A stretch of DNA of 64,000 nt from Phaeobacter sp. CECT 5382 (GTDB lineage Bacteria > Pseudomonadota > Alphaproteobacteria > Rhodobacterales > Rhodobacteraceae). Every line of letters begins with the position of its first letter. The stretch's first letter is position 1. The position numbers were made by a program, and so were the translations under genes. The stretch lies in assembly GCF_001457775.1 (NCBI RefSeq), contig NZ_CYSG01000003.1, forward strand, positions 124,001 to 188,000, written 5' to 3'. Shown here one piece after another: positions 54,029 to 64,000 of the stretch. Under the pieces are notes generated by a model that was not told where the DNA came from, searched no databases, and saw only the letters and a list, made by a program, of their open reading frames with translations.

Positions 54029-56836
54029 ATGAGCGAGACCAAATTCGGCAAAGGCTGCCATCTGCATTTGATCGATGGCTCAGCCTTCATTTTTCGCGCT
54101 TATCATGCGCTGCCGCCGCTGACGCGTAAATCCGACGGGCTGCCCATTGGTGCCGTCGCCGGGTTCTGCAACATGCTGCACCGCTATGTCGAAGGCAACA
54201 CAGGCCCGGATGCACCAACTCATGCAGCGGTGATCTTTGATCATCCCGGCAAAAATTTCCGCAACGATCTTTACGATCTCTACAAAGCTAATCGCCCCCC
54301 CACCCCGGAGGATCTGCGCCCGCAGTTCCCATTGACCCGCGATGCCACCCGCGCCTTTAATATCGCCTGCAAAGAGGTCGACGGGTTCGAGGCCGATGAC
54401 ATCATCGCCACCCTCGCCCATCAGGCCCGCGATGCCGGTGGTCGCTGTACCATTATTTCCTCCGACAAGGATTTGATGCAGCTGGTTGGTGGCGGCGTCG
54501 AAATGCTGGATGCGATGAAAAACAAACGCATCGACAGTGAAGGTGTCGTGGAAAAATTCGGCGTTGGCCCCGACCGGGTGGTGGATGTGCAGGCTTTGGC
54601 TGGCGACAGCGTCGACAACGTACCAGGTGCGCCGGGGATCGGCATCAAAACCGCAGCACTGCTGATCAACGAATTTGGCGATCTCGAAAGCCTGCTGAAC
54701 CGCGCCGAAGAGATCAAACAGCCCAAGCGCCGCCAGACCCTGATCGACAAGCGCGACCAGATCGAGATGTCAAAACAGCTGGTACAGCTCGATTGCAATA
54801 TGGATCTGGATTTCACCATCGAGGATCTGGAGGTTCTGGACCCTGACCCCGAGGCGTTGCTTGGCTTTTTATCGGAGATGGAGTTTCGCACCCTCACCAA
54901 GCGGATTTCCGACCAGCTGGGCGTAGAAGCGCCGGTCATTCCTGAGACCACAGGACTGGGCAACTCGGCCACAGCAGAAGCGCCAGAGGCCGTCGCTTTT
55001 GACGCCGAAAAATACGACTGTGTGCGCGACGCGGCCTCTCTGCAAGGCTGGATCGACCAGATCATCGAACGCGGTTATGTCGCGGTGGATACCGAAACCA
55101 CCGGCCTCGACTCAATGGTGGTGGATTTGGTTGGCATCTCACTCTGTGTGGAGCCCGGCCAGGCCTGTTACATCCCACTGACTCACAAACAGGGCGGCGA
55201 TGATCTGTTTGGCGGCGAGGGCCTTGCCGAGGGGCAGATGCCGCTGGAGCAGGCGCTTGCGATGCTAAAGCCAGTGCTTGAGGATCCCGCGATCCTCAAG
55301 ATCGGCCAGAACATGAAATATGACGCCAAGATCCTCCACCGCTATGGCGTTAAAGTTTCCCCCATCGATGACACCATGTTGATGTCTTATGCGCTACACG
55401 CCGGTGAGCATAATCACGGCATGGATATCCTGTCAGAGCGCTATCTCGATCACAAACCAATCCCGATCAAACCCCTGCTGGGCACCGGCAAATCCGCCAT
55501 TACCTTTGACCGGGTGCCGATCAAAGATGCGGTGCCCTATGCGGCCGAAGACGCTGATGTCACGCTCCGGTTGTGGCAGCATTTCAAGCCCGAACTGCAC
55601 CGGGTCCGGGTCACCACCGTGTATGAAACCCTGGAACGCCCGCTGGTGCCGGTGCTGGCCGAGATGGAGATGAACGGTATCAAGGTCGACCGCGACACTC
55701 TCAGCCGGATGTCCAATGCCTTTGCCCAGAAGATGGCCGGGCTGGAGGCAGAAATTCACGAACTTGCCGGCCAAAGCTTCAACGTCGGCTCTCCCAAACA
55801 GCTGGGTGAGATCCTGTTTGACAAGCTGGAACTGCCCGGCGGCAAGAAGGGTAAAACCGGCGCCTACGCCACGGGTGCTGATATCCTAGAAGATTTGGCC
55901 ACCGAACATGACCTGCCGGCCCGTGTGCTAGATTGGCGTCAGCTGAGCAAGCTGAAATCCACCTACACAGATGCCCTACAAGACCATATCAACCCCGAAA
56001 CAGGCCGGGTGCATACGTCTTATATCCAAACCGGGGCCAACACTGGCCGGATGGCGTCGTCTGATCCCAATCTGCAGAATATTCCCGTGCGATCCGAAGA
56101 AGGGCGTCGGATCCGCGAAGCCTTTATTGCTGAGCCAGGCAATGTGCTGCTGAGCCTCGACTATAGCCAGATTGAGCTGCGCATTCTTGCGCATGTCGCA
56201 GGTATCGACACGCTCAAGCAGGCCTTTGCGGATGGGCTTGATATTCACGCAATGACCGCCTCTGAAATGTTCAATGTGCCGATGGAAGAGATGACACCGG
56301 ATATCCGCCGTCAGGCCAAGGCAATCAACTTTGGCGTCATCTACGGTATTTCCGGCTTTGGTCTGGCGCGGAACCTGCGTATCCCCCGGGCCGAAGCACA
56401 GGGCTTTATCGACCGCTATTTTGAGCGCTTCCCGGGTATTCGTACCTATATGGATCAGACAGTGGAATTCGCCAAAGAGCACGGCTATGTGCAAACGCTG
56501 TTTGGCCGCAAAATCCACACCCCCGAAATCGCTGCCAAAGGCCCACGTGCGGGTTTCGCCAAACGTGCGGCCATCAACGCGCCAATCCAAGGCACCGCCG
56601 CCGATGTGATCCGCCGGGCCATGGTGCGGATGCCCCAGGCCATCGCGCATCTGCCTGCCCGAATGTTGCTGCAAGTCCACGACGAACTTTTGTTCGAAGT
56701 ACCCGAAGCTTCGGTGGAGGAAACCATCGAGACTGCGCGTCGTGTGATGGAAGGTGCCGCCGACCCGGCCGTTCACCTTGATGTGAAACTTTCTGTAGAT
56801 GCAGGGCAGGGCAGCAACTGGGCCGAGGCGCACTAA
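54029..56836 (+). CDS. polA: DNA polymerase I
   Basis: 935 residues, all three domains present. The 5'-3' exonuclease is at about 1-300 (DGSAFIFRAYHALPP, GFEADDIIATLA). The 3'-5' proofreading domain is at about 330-520 with an intact DTETTG (Asp and Glu). The polymerase domain from about 550 has motif A DYSQIELRILAHVAG, motif B RRQAKAINFGVIYG and motif C QVHDELLF. It is monocistronic, and repeat copy 5 lies about 100 bases beyond its stop. Confidence 0.97.
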   Translation: MSETKFGKGCHLHLIDGSAFIFRAYHALPPLTRKSDGLPIGAVAGFCNMLHRYVEGNTGPDAPTHAAVIFDHPGKNFRNDLYDLYKANRPPTPEDLRPQFPLTRDATRAFNIACKEVDGFEADDIIATLAHQARDAGGRCTIISSDKDLMQLVGGGVEMLDAMKNKRIDSEGVVEKFGVGPDRVVDVQALAGDSVDNVPGAPGIGIKTAALLINEFGDLESLLNRAEEIKQPKRRQTLIDKRDQIEMSKQLVQLDCNMDLDFTIEDLEVLDPDPEALLGFLSEMEFRTLTKRISDQLGVEAPVIPETTGLGNSATAEAPEAVAFDAEKYDCVRDAASLQGWIDQIIERGYVAVDTETTGLDSMVVDLVGISLCVEPGQACYIPLTHKQGGDDLFGGEGLAEGQMPLEQALAMLKPVLEDPAILKIGQNMKYDAKILHRYGVKVSPIDDTMLMSYALHAGEHNHGMDILSERYLDHKPIPIKPLLGTGKSAITFDRVPIKDAVPYAAEDADVTLRLWQHFKPELHRVRVTTVYETLERPLVPVLAEMEMNGIKVDRDTLSRMSNAFAQKMAGLEAEIHELAGQSFNVGSPKQLGEILFDKLELPGGKKGKTGAYATGADILEDLATEHDLPARVLDWRQLSKLKSTYTDALQDHINPETGRVHTSYIQTGANTGRMASSDPNLQNIPVRSEEGRRIREAFIAEPGNVLLSLDYSQIELRILAHVAGIDTLKQAFADGLDIHAMTASEMFNVPMEEMTPDIRRQAKAINFGVIYGISGFGLARNLRIPRAEAQGFIDRYFERFPGIRTYMDQTVEFAKEHGYVQTLFGRKIHTPEIAAKGPRAGFAKRAAINAPIQGTAADVIRRAMVRMPQAIAHLPARMLLQVHDELLFEVPEASVEETIETARRVMEGAADPAVHLDVKLSVDAGQGSNWAEAH

Positions 56837-56940
56837 CCCCACCGAATTTGTTCGCTAAAAAGGCAGGGTTCCCGCGCGCTGCAGTCCATCACCGAGATCG
56901 GCGCCAAGACTAACCCGGACGCCTGCTAGGCAGAGCTACC

Positions 56941-57014
56941 GCGCCGCGCGAAAGCGCGGCGCCATGCCCAACAAAGGCGTGACATCCCTTGGGATGTTGC
57001 CGATTTGGCGGGAG
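56941..57014 (+). repeat. Dispersed structured repeat, copy 5 (divergent)
   Basis: Hairpin GCGCCGCGC-GAAA-GCGCGGCGC is followed by CATGCCCAACA (two changes in the core). The second hairpin pairs GGC-x-TGACATCCC with GGGATGTTGCC, and TTGGCGGGAG closes the element. A 10-base direct repeat AGAGCTACCG borders it (56932-56941 and 57013-57022). It lies between the converging polA and DUF2798 genes. Confidence 0.72.
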
Positions 57015-57079
57015 AGCTACCGGCAGCCTCTCCAAAAAATGCACAGGGCAGAATCTGGTGCGCGGGTGTAGCCTCTTTG

Positions 57080-57316
57080 TTAGCCCCGCTGCGAAGGTTT
57101 TACGAATTTCCCAACCCAGTTTCGCACGACAGGTGACGCCACCAGAACAACGCAGAACGCAATTGGCCACCCAAACATCCAGGCCTCCAACCAGACTGAG
57201 AGGGTCTGAGCTCCCACTCCAACATTTTTCAACGCAGCGACAAGCGTCACGATGCAAGACATCAACCCCGATAGGATCAGGCTGACAACAGCAGGTGCGA
57301 AACGGGCAGGGATCAT
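57080..57316 (-). CDS. DUF2798 small membrane protein
   Basis: 78 residues with two hydrophobic helices, SLILSGLMSCIVTLVAAL and WPIAFCVVLVASPVVRNWV, the layout of DUF2798. The MIPARFAPAVVSLILSGLMS opening is typical of the family. Function unknown. It faces polA across repeat copy 5. Confidence 0.8.
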   Translation of the reverse strand: MIPARFAPAVVSLILSGLMSCIVTLVAALKNVGVGAQTLSVWLEAWMFGWPIAFCVVLVASPVVRNWVGKFVKPSQRG

Positions 57317-57422
57317 GGCAAAGGCTTCCGATTAGAATGGCAATCACCAGACAAATACATTCCAAAAAGAGAATGTAAATATCACTCTGCCAACTCTCTG
57401 ACCAAAATCTGAAAGGCCCGCC

Positions 57423-58175
57423 TTATCCCATCCAGGCGAGACTATCCTCAGTACGCTTGGTCGATGGCGTATATTCGGCACTCACCCAGCCTTGATAGCC
57501 GCTGGCATCAATAGCCTGAAACAGCGCGTCAAAATCGACCGGGCCGGTTCCCGGCTCACAACGGCTGGGGGCGGCACCGATCTGGACATGAACCGCCCTA
57601 TTGCCAAAGCTCTCCCAGACCTGCGCGGCGTCACCGTGGATCATCTGGGCATGATAGGCGTCATACTGCAGACCAACATTTGGCCGATTCACAGCGTCCA
57701 GAATCTCTGCTGCCAGATTATAGTCATCCAGAAAATACCCGGGCTGATCCCCGGTATTCAGCGGCTCGATGGTGAACTGCTGTTCCGGCGCGCGATCCGC
57801 AGCCCAACGCAGATTTTCGACAAATGTCTCCTGCGCCTCATCGCCCTTGGCATAGCCCGCCATGATATGAATGGCTCCTGCCCCCAGCACGTCCGCATAG
57901 CGCAACACCCGCCGAATATCGCGCTGAAAGCGATCGCTGCCGCCAGGCTGTGCCGCATAGCCCGGTGTGCCGCCTGTGTAGTTGGGCGGAGGTGCATTGA
58001 TCAGCAGCAGCTCGAGATCATGACGCAGCAGCGCCCGCTTGGTCTCTTTTGCGGCCAATTCATAGGGAAACAGGATCTCCACCGCCTTAAACCCTGCGGC
58101 GGCTGCCGCAGAAAAGCGTTCCAGATAAGGTAGTTCGGCAAAAAGCATCGAAATATTCGCCGCAAATCTTGGCAT
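57423..58175 (-). CDS. hyi: Hydroxypyruvate isomerase-like TIM-barrel protein
   Basis: 250 residues. A xylose-isomerase-like TIM barrel of the Hyi/OtnI group that isomerises hydroxypyruvate or 2-oxo-tetronate. Visible features are MPRFAANISMLFAELPYLER at the start, the metal and substrate region IEPLNTGDQPGYFLDD near 137, QYDAYHAQMIHGD near 177 and VSAEYTPS at the end. It probably feeds glyoxylate or tartronate metabolism, but no partner gene such as glxR is next to it. Confidence 0.88.
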   Translation of the reverse strand: MPRFAANISMLFAELPYLERFSAAAAAGFKAVEILFPYELAAKETKRALLRHDLELLLINAPPPNYTGGTPGYAAQPGGSDRFQRDIRRVLRYADVLGAGAIHIMAGYAKGDEAQETFVENLRWAADRAPEQQFTIEPLNTGDQPGYFLDDYNLAAEILDAVNRPNVGLQYDAYHAQMIHGDAAQVWESFGNRAVHVQIGAAPSRCEPGTGPVDFDALFQAIDASGYQGWVSAEYTPSTKRTEDSLAWMG

Positions 58176-58330
58176 TCTGGAGATCTCCTGTCTGTCTGTA
58201 CCCTTGGTCTAGCTTCGCTCGGCAACTGCGCCAAGCAGAGAAAACAACGCATTTTTTCTAACAATTTGCTGAAACAGAGATGCCAGATCCAGATTTTTTC
58301 AGATCCCGGTTTCGCAGAAAACGCCTAGTC

Positions 58331-58936
58331 TCAGCTCTCGGGTAGCTCCTGCGATGGAATCACCGGAAAGAAAACGCCACCGGACCACAGTCCGAACCAG
58401 CCATCATGATGCACGCCAAGATCCACCAGGCGGTAAAAGCTTTTGCGATCAATCAGCGCTTCCAGATCCGCACGCACCAGCACATAGGGCGATGGCTCGC
58501 CGGTCTCGGGGTCGCGTTCAACGCGAATCGGATGCGCCGCCCCGGCCTGCATCTGATCCCCGACATGGGTGGTAAAGGTGAGGGTCTGCGCAGCACCGCT
58601 GCCATCGGCCTCAAAATCCACCGCAACAAAGGGCGCATCATCCACGGTAATGCCGACCTTTTCCACCGGCGTGACGAGGAAATACTTGCCGTCTTCGCGC
58701 TTCAGAATCGACGAGAACAGCTTGACCAGCTCAAAACGTCCGATGGGGGTCCCAAGGTAAAACCAGGTGCCGTCGCGGGCAATCCGCATATCCAAATCAC
58801 CGCAAAAAGGCGGGTTCCACAGATGCACCGGCGGCAATCCGCCTTTGCCCGCAACCTTGCCTGCCGCATTTATCGACGCCGCAAGCCCATCTGCTGATGG
58901 TGTCACAGTTTTTTGTCCACTCATTGTTTTTGCCAT
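58331..58936 (-). CDS. DUF1285 protein
   Basis: 201 residues. The block PPVHLWNPPFCGDLDMRIARDGTW-type opening near residue 33 and FYRLVDLGV near the end mark DUF1285. The start MAKTMSGQK follows GAGAG. A longer open frame upstream is antisense to moxR and rejected. It diverges from moxR with a 52-base gap, so the two share a regulatory region. Function unknown. Confidence 0.83.
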   Translation of the reverse strand: MAKTMSGQKTVTPSADGLAASINAAGKVAGKGGLPPVHLWNPPFCGDLDMRIARDGTWFYLGTPIGRFELVKLFSSILKREDGKYFLVTPVEKVGITVDDAPFVAVDFEADGSGAAQTLTFTTHVGDQMQAGAAHPIRVERDPETGEPSPYVLVRADLEALIDRKSFYRLVDLGVHHDGWFGLWSGGVFFPVIPSQELPES

Positions 58937-58988
58937 TTCTCTCAACCGCGATACACTAAGATCATATATGCGCCGTGAAAGGAATGTC

Positions 58989-60004
<1,016 letters not shown>

Positions 60005-60008
<4 letters not shown>

Positions 60009-60907
60009 GCAATCGCACCGGATCAGCGGCTGCAACAGCGCCTTTGCCCCTGCGTGAACGCGCAGAGTCAGAGGCCAGCGCACTGCCGCCGCTTCTGGTG
60101 CAGGCGCAGCAGCTGGCGGGATCGGTGCTCAGCGGTGAACACGGGCGCAGGCGGGCCGGACTGGGTGATGATTTCTGGCAATACCGCCCTCTGCAACAAG
60201 GGGACAGCCGCCGCATGGTGGATCACCGCCGTTCTGCCCGCGGAGATCTGCAATTTGTTCGGGAGCGGGAGCTCCAGATTGCCCAGACCGTGCATCTATG
60301 GGTGGATCAGGGGGCCTCGATGCGCTTTGCCTCAGCACCGGGTCTGCCACAAAAGATCGACCGGGCGCGCCTGTTGGGCCTGGCGCTGTCGATCCTGATG
60401 CTGCGCGGCGGTGAACGGGTTGGCCTCACAGGTGGGTCCCTGCCGCCCAGACGCGGCAATCAGCAAGTCCTGCGTCTGGCCGAAGCCTTCGGCCAAGACA
60501 ACACCGAAGACTACCAGCCCCCTGAAGACCGCGCCATGGCACCGCACGCTCGCGCCCTGTTCATATCAGATTTTCTTGGGCCCTTTGATGCGCTGGAACG
60601 CGCCCTATCCAAAGCGGCTGATCGTGGTGTACGTGGCGTCATTCTGCAGGTTCTGGATCCCGCCGAAGAACAGTTTCCCTTTGCCGGGCGCACCCGCTTC
60701 GAAAGCGTCACAGGGACGTTCAGTCACGAAACCCTCAAGGCTTCCGCGCTACGGGATCGCTATCTTGACCGGCTCGCGGCGCGTCGTGATGCCCTGGAAA
60801 GGCTTTGCCGGGCCGCCGGCTGGCGCCTCGGTCAGCATCACAGCAATGACAGCGCGCTCAGCGCCCTGCTCTGGCTCTACCACGCCATGGATCGGAGCGC
60901 CTCATGA
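60005..60907 (+). CDS. DUF58 protein
   Basis: 300 residues. The block GDDFWQYRPLQQGDSRRM followed by SARGDLQFVRERE and a VWA-like strand HLWVDQGASM marks DUF58. The usual Asp-Trp near the block is Asp-His here. It is cytoplasmic with no membrane segment and is coupled on both sides by ATGA overlaps. It is the likely binding partner of the MoxR ATPase. Confidence 0.9.
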
Positions 60908-63732
60908 TTGAGTTGGCCGGTATAGGCTTTGCCAGCCCCTGGCTGCTGCTGGGGCTCTTGCTTCTGCCGCTGCTGTGGATTTTGCTGCGCGCCGTGCCGC
61001 CAGCACCCAAACGGCAGGTCTTTCCTGCCGTCACCCTGCTTTTGGGGCTTTCTGATTCCGACAGCCAATCCGACCGCACGCCCTGGTGGCTGCTGTTGTT
61101 GCGCTGCATTGCTGTCGCCGCTGCGATCATCGGCTTTGCCGGACCAGTGCTGAACCCCGACAAGACCAGCAGCGCTTCCGGGCCTTTGTTGGTCGTACTT
61201 GATGCCTCCTGGGCCGGGGCCCAGAATTGGCAGGCCACGCAAGAGCAAATCTCAATGCGACTGGATGAGGCCGCCGCTGCCAACCGTCGCGTCGCCCTGC
61301 TGCAGCTGAGCCGCCCAACAGAGATCCAGTTTCTCGCGGCCACTGCTTGGCAACAGCAACTGCCCGGCGTGATGCCCATGCCCTGGCAACCCGGTCCACA
61401 ACAGATCCGTTCCAGCCTTGATCAACTAGGCAAGATCCCCGGCGACTTTGACACGCTTTGGGTCAGTGACGGGCTCAGCTATGAAGGGCAGGAGAGCCTC
61501 ACCCAGGCTTTGGTCGCACGCGGCGCTGTCACCGTTTTGAGCAGTGGCCTGCCGGTCTATGGCCTGCTGCCCGCTCGCTATGTGGATGGGGTGCTTGACC
61601 TTACTGTTTTGCGCAGTCAGCTCGCCACCGGGGTGCAGACTGACAGCGTCACACTTCTGGCACGCGGGCGCGATCCCAATGGTACCCAGCGCAATCTGGC
61701 GCAGATCACGGCGACCTTCGCGCCGCAGGCAGTGCAGGCCGTGGCTCGTCTCAGCCTGCCAGCCGAGTTGCGCGCCCGCATCGACAGGTTCGAAATTGCC
61801 GGTCAACGCTCTGCCGGCGCTGTTGGCTTGAGCGATGACAGTCTGCGGCGGCGTGAGGTCGCGCTGATCAGTTCTGGTGCGGCGGACGAAGGTCTGGCGC
61901 TGCTGTCCCCGCTGCATTATCTGCGTAAGGCTTTGGCCCCCAGCGCTGATCTGCTCGAAGGCAGCTTGGGGGATCTGCTGCCCGCCAACCCCGATGTGAT
62001 CATTCTGGCCGATGTTGCCCGGCTGTCTCCCGATTTAGAAACCAACCTCACGGATTGGGTCCAAGACGGCGGCTTGCTGGTGCGGTTTGCCGGGCCCAGA
62101 CTGGCTGCCAGCGATACCGCCCGCGACACCGAAGAGCCCCTGATGCCCGTGCGCCTGCGCATCGGAGGCCGCAGCATTGGTGGCGCCATGAGCTGGGGCG
62201 AGCCCAAGACTCTGGCGCCTTTTGCGGAAGGATCACCTTTCTTTGGCCTCGGCATTCCGGAAGAGGTTTCCGTCGCCTCGCAGGTGGTGGCGCAGCCAGA
62301 TCCCCAGCTCGCCGATCGTGTCATTGCCGCGCTCGACGATGGCACCCCGTTGGTCACCCGCAAGCCGCTGGGCCAGGGGCAAGTGGTACTGTTTCACGTC
62401 ACCGCCAATGCGGAATGGAGCAGCCTGCCGCTGTCCGGTCTATTTGTTCAAATGCTGGAGCGGCTGGCAGTGTCTTCTGCGACAAAACCACCCGAGGCAC
62501 GCAGCCTCGAAGGCACCAGCTGGCAGCCGATTTCTGTGCTAGATGGGTTTGGCCGCAGCACCGAAGCTGCAACCCTGCCCGGTGTCGCAGGCCCCGATCT
62601 GGTCACCGCCCAGGTCGGCCCGGCCTTGCAACCAGGTCTCTATGCAAGCGAAGACCGTCGTCTGGCCCGCAGTGTTTTGCGCGCAGGTGACAGCCTCTCT
62701 GTCGCCAGTTGGGGAAGCGGTGTCAGCTTGACGGGATATAGTGCCGTCCGGGAGCAGCCTCTAACCGGAGCCCTTCTGGGGCTCGCACTTGCCCTGCTGG
62801 CTTTGGACATCATTGCGACCCTGCTGATCACCGGCCAGCTTGTGCCACCACGCCCGGTTGCCATGATCGCCACACTTGGTCTGGGCCTTGCATTCGCCCT
62901 GTCAACGCCAAGGCCTTTGCTGGCGCAAAACAGCTCCCCCCCCCCGCAGACCGAAACGGTGACTGAAACGCAAAGCCCGGCAGAACATGTCGACCGCGCT
63001 GCCGAGCTTACTCTGGCCCATGTCCTCACCGGGGATGCACGCGTGGACCGGGTGGCACTGGCCGGGTTGCGTGGCCTGTCGGACACCCTGTTTTTTCGCA
63101 CCTCGGTCGAGCCATCGAACCCGGTAAGTCTGGATCTTGAACGCGATGATCTCGCGCTTTATCCGCTGCTCTACTGGCCGGTCACAGCGCGCCAGCCGCT
63201 GCCTTCGCCCGCAGCCTACGACCGGCTGAATGGCTATCTCAGTTCTGGCGGCATGATCCTGTTTGACACGCGCGATGCCGATCTTGCCAGCACCGGGGCC
63301 ACCAGTGCTGCGGCACGCCGCCTGCAGCAACTGGCACTGCCGCTGGACATTCCCCCGTTGGAGCCAGTGCCGGGCGATCATGTTCTGACCCGCGCCTTTT
63401 ATTTGTTGCAGGATTTTCCCGGTCGCCATCCCCGCGGACCTCTCTGGGTCGAGGCCGCCCCGGCGGATGCGCAGCAGATCGAAGGCATCCCGTTTCGCGA
63501 TCTCAATGATGGGGTGACACCTGTGGTCATTGGCGGCAATGACTGGGCCTCGGCCTGGGCAGTGGACCGCGACGGACGTCCCCTGCTGCCGGTCGGGCGC
63601 GGCTATTCCGGCGAACGCCAACGCGAGCTGGCCTACCGCTTTGGCGTCAATCTGGTGATGCATGTGCTCACCGGCAACTACAAGTCCGATCAGGTCCATG
63701 TTCCGGCCCTGCTGGAACGGCTGGGGCAATAG
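60904..63732 (+). CDS. BatA-N/DUF4159 membrane protein
   Basis: 942 residues. An N-terminal BatA-like segment has two membrane helices (about 12-30 and 62-82). A VWA-like periplasmic or cytoplasmic domain follows, starting at LLVVLDASWAGAQ near 97. There are two helices near 620-665, and the C-terminal DUF4159 domain is at about 700-940. The VWA metal motif DxSxS is replaced by DASWA, so metal binding is doubtful. It is in the moxR operon and probably its substrate or membrane partner. Confidence 0.85.
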   Translation: MIELAGIGFASPWLLLGLLLLPLLWILLRAVPPAPKRQVFPAVTLLLGLSDSDSQSDRTPWWLLLLRCIAVAAAIIGFAGPVLNPDKTSSASGPLLVVLDASWAGAQNWQATQEQISMRLDEAAAANRRVALLQLSRPTEIQFLAATAWQQQLPGVMPMPWQPGPQQIRSSLDQLGKIPGDFDTLWVSDGLSYEGQESLTQALVARGAVTVLSSGLPVYGLLPARYVDGVLDLTVLRSQLATGVQTDSVTLLARGRDPNGTQRNLAQITATFAPQAVQAVARLSLPAELRARIDRFEIAGQRSAGAVGLSDDSLRRREVALISSGAADEGLALLSPLHYLRKALAPSADLLEGSLGDLLPANPDVIILADVARLSPDLETNLTDWVQDGGLLVRFAGPRLAASDTARDTEEPLMPVRLRIGGRSIGGAMSWGEPKTLAPFAEGSPFFGLGIPEEVSVASQVVAQPDPQLADRVIAALDDGTPLVTRKPLGQGQVVLFHVTANAEWSSLPLSGLFVQMLERLAVSSATKPPEARSLEGTSWQPISVLDGFGRSTEAATLPGVAGPDLVTAQVGPALQPGLYASEDRRLARSVLRAGDSLSVASWGSGVSLTGYSAVREQPLTGALLGLALALLALDIIATLLITGQLVPPRPVAMIATLGLGLAFALSTPRPLLAQNSSPPPQTETVTETQSPAEHVDRAAELTLAHVLTGDARVDRVALAGLRGLSDTLFFRTSVEPSNPVSLDLERDDLALYPLLYWPVTARQPLPSPAAYDRLNGYLSSGGMILFDTRDADLASTGATSAAARRLQQLALPLDIPPLEPVPGDHVLTRAFYLLQDFPGRHPRGPLWVEAAPADAQQIEGIPFRDLNDGVTPVVIGGNDWASAWAVDRDGRPLLPVGRGYSGERQRELAYRFGVNLVMHVLTGNYKSDQVHVPALLERLGQ

Positions 63733-63740
63733 GCGCGACA

Positions 63741-64000
63741 ATGACTCAAACCCTGCTCTTTGATCCGCTGCTGCCCTGGCCTATCTTGTGGGTACTGGCT
63801 GGGTTTGCGCTCATAACAATTGCACTGGCCGCCTGGCGTCAGCTGCCCGGCTGGGGGCTGCGTGGCCTGGCTGCACTCTGTCTGCTGGCGACCCTCATGG
63901 GGCCTTTGGCGCAAAACGAGACCCGGGCACCGCTCAGCGATATCGTTTTGGTCGTCGTCGATGAAACCGCCAGCCAGAAGCTGTCCACCCGTCCCGTGCA
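63741..64000 (+). CDS. Membrane protein of the moxR operon (partial, right edge)
   Basis: The start ATG follows the DUF4159 gene by eight bases. The visible 86 residues hold two hydrophobic helices (WPILWVLAGFALITIALAA and LRGLAALCLLATLMGPLA), then ALSDIVLVVVDE-like sequence that could begin a VWA or glutamine-amidotransferase-like domain. It runs off the window. In similar operons the last gene encodes a large VWA/GATase-like membrane protein. Confidence 0.75.
   Translation, partial: MTQTLLFDPLLPWPILWVLAGFALITIALAAWRQLPGWGLRGLAALCLLATLMGPLAQNETRAPLSDIVLVVVDETASQKLSTRPV

Overview
The window looks like a chromosomal segment of a marine alphaproteobacterium of the family Rhodobacteraceae, Roseobacter group, related to Phaeobacter, Leisingera or Ruegeria. 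That placement rests on the high-GC coding style and on the gene set: DUF2794, YaiI/DUF188, a 60-residue NDUFS6-like zinc finger, a GbcAB-type glycine betaine demethylase, the M17 peptidase/NlpC pair, gpmI-envC-ctpA, and ImuB/DnaE2 with alphaproteobacterial LexA boxes. It is inferred from protein character, not from a database search. Most genes are housekeeping. I see no prophage, insertion sequence or CRISPR array.

Layout. 1-5.0 kb: the tail of an ABC permease gene, a DUF4139 envelope protein, an unknown protein, asd and an MFS transporter. 5.2-10.4 kb: a DUF3095 protein facing a beta-carbonic anhydrase, a small helical protein, a coupled M17 aminopeptidase/NlpC-P60 pair, and DUF2794. 10.5-14.1 kb: an ArsR-type regulator overlapping a CutA/NIF3-like protein, then imuB, with a perfect GTTC-N7-GTTC LexA box between imuB and a divergent cytochrome c'-like gene. 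14.2-17.7 kb: a Rieske glycine betaine demethylase and its reductase (gbcA-gbcB), preceded on the same strand by a complete cobalamin riboswitch, with a TetR regulator upstream. 18.1-25.7 kb: an AEC transporter, then a tightly packed run fghA-sthA-yaiI-EamA-HAD-ornithine cyclodeaminase-alpha/beta hydrolase. 25.8-31.8 kb: an MFS transporter, zapE, folC, accD and a CPBP protease. 31.8-37.5 kb: a 1062-residue ABC-exporter-like protein with a degenerate ATPase and a cyclic-nucleotide-binding domain, then an uncharacterised lipoprotein and two unknown proteins. 37.6-47.1 kb: ada, rsgA, ctpA-envC-gpmI and dnaE2. 47.4-53.8 kb: DUF1203, tRNA-His beside hisS, an orphan ABC ATPase, the NDUFS6-like zinc finger, a LuxR-type HTH fused to an alpha/beta hydrolase, and a small membrane protein. 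54.0-64.0 kb: polA, DUF2798, hyi, DUF1285 and a moxR-DUF58-DUF4159 operon that runs off the right edge.

Three signals stand out. First, the cobalamin riboswitch sits directly before gbcAB, which suggests that an O2-dependent betaine demethylase is shut off when B12 is plentiful. Second, five intergenic copies of one structured repeat, all in the same orientation, share the core GCGCC-x-GGCCCAACG ... GGGCGGGAG, while both internal hairpins change sequence and keep their pairing. Third, the ABC-like protein has lost its catalytic ATPase residues, gained about 265 extra residues and a cNMP-binding domain, and overlaps a membrane protease gene.

Functional links. GbcAB would release formaldehyde from betaine, and the S-formylglutathione hydrolase gene lies 3 kb away. 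ImuB and DnaE2 are partners in SOS mutagenesis but are 31 kb apart here, each with a LexA-box-like site and no imuA nearby.
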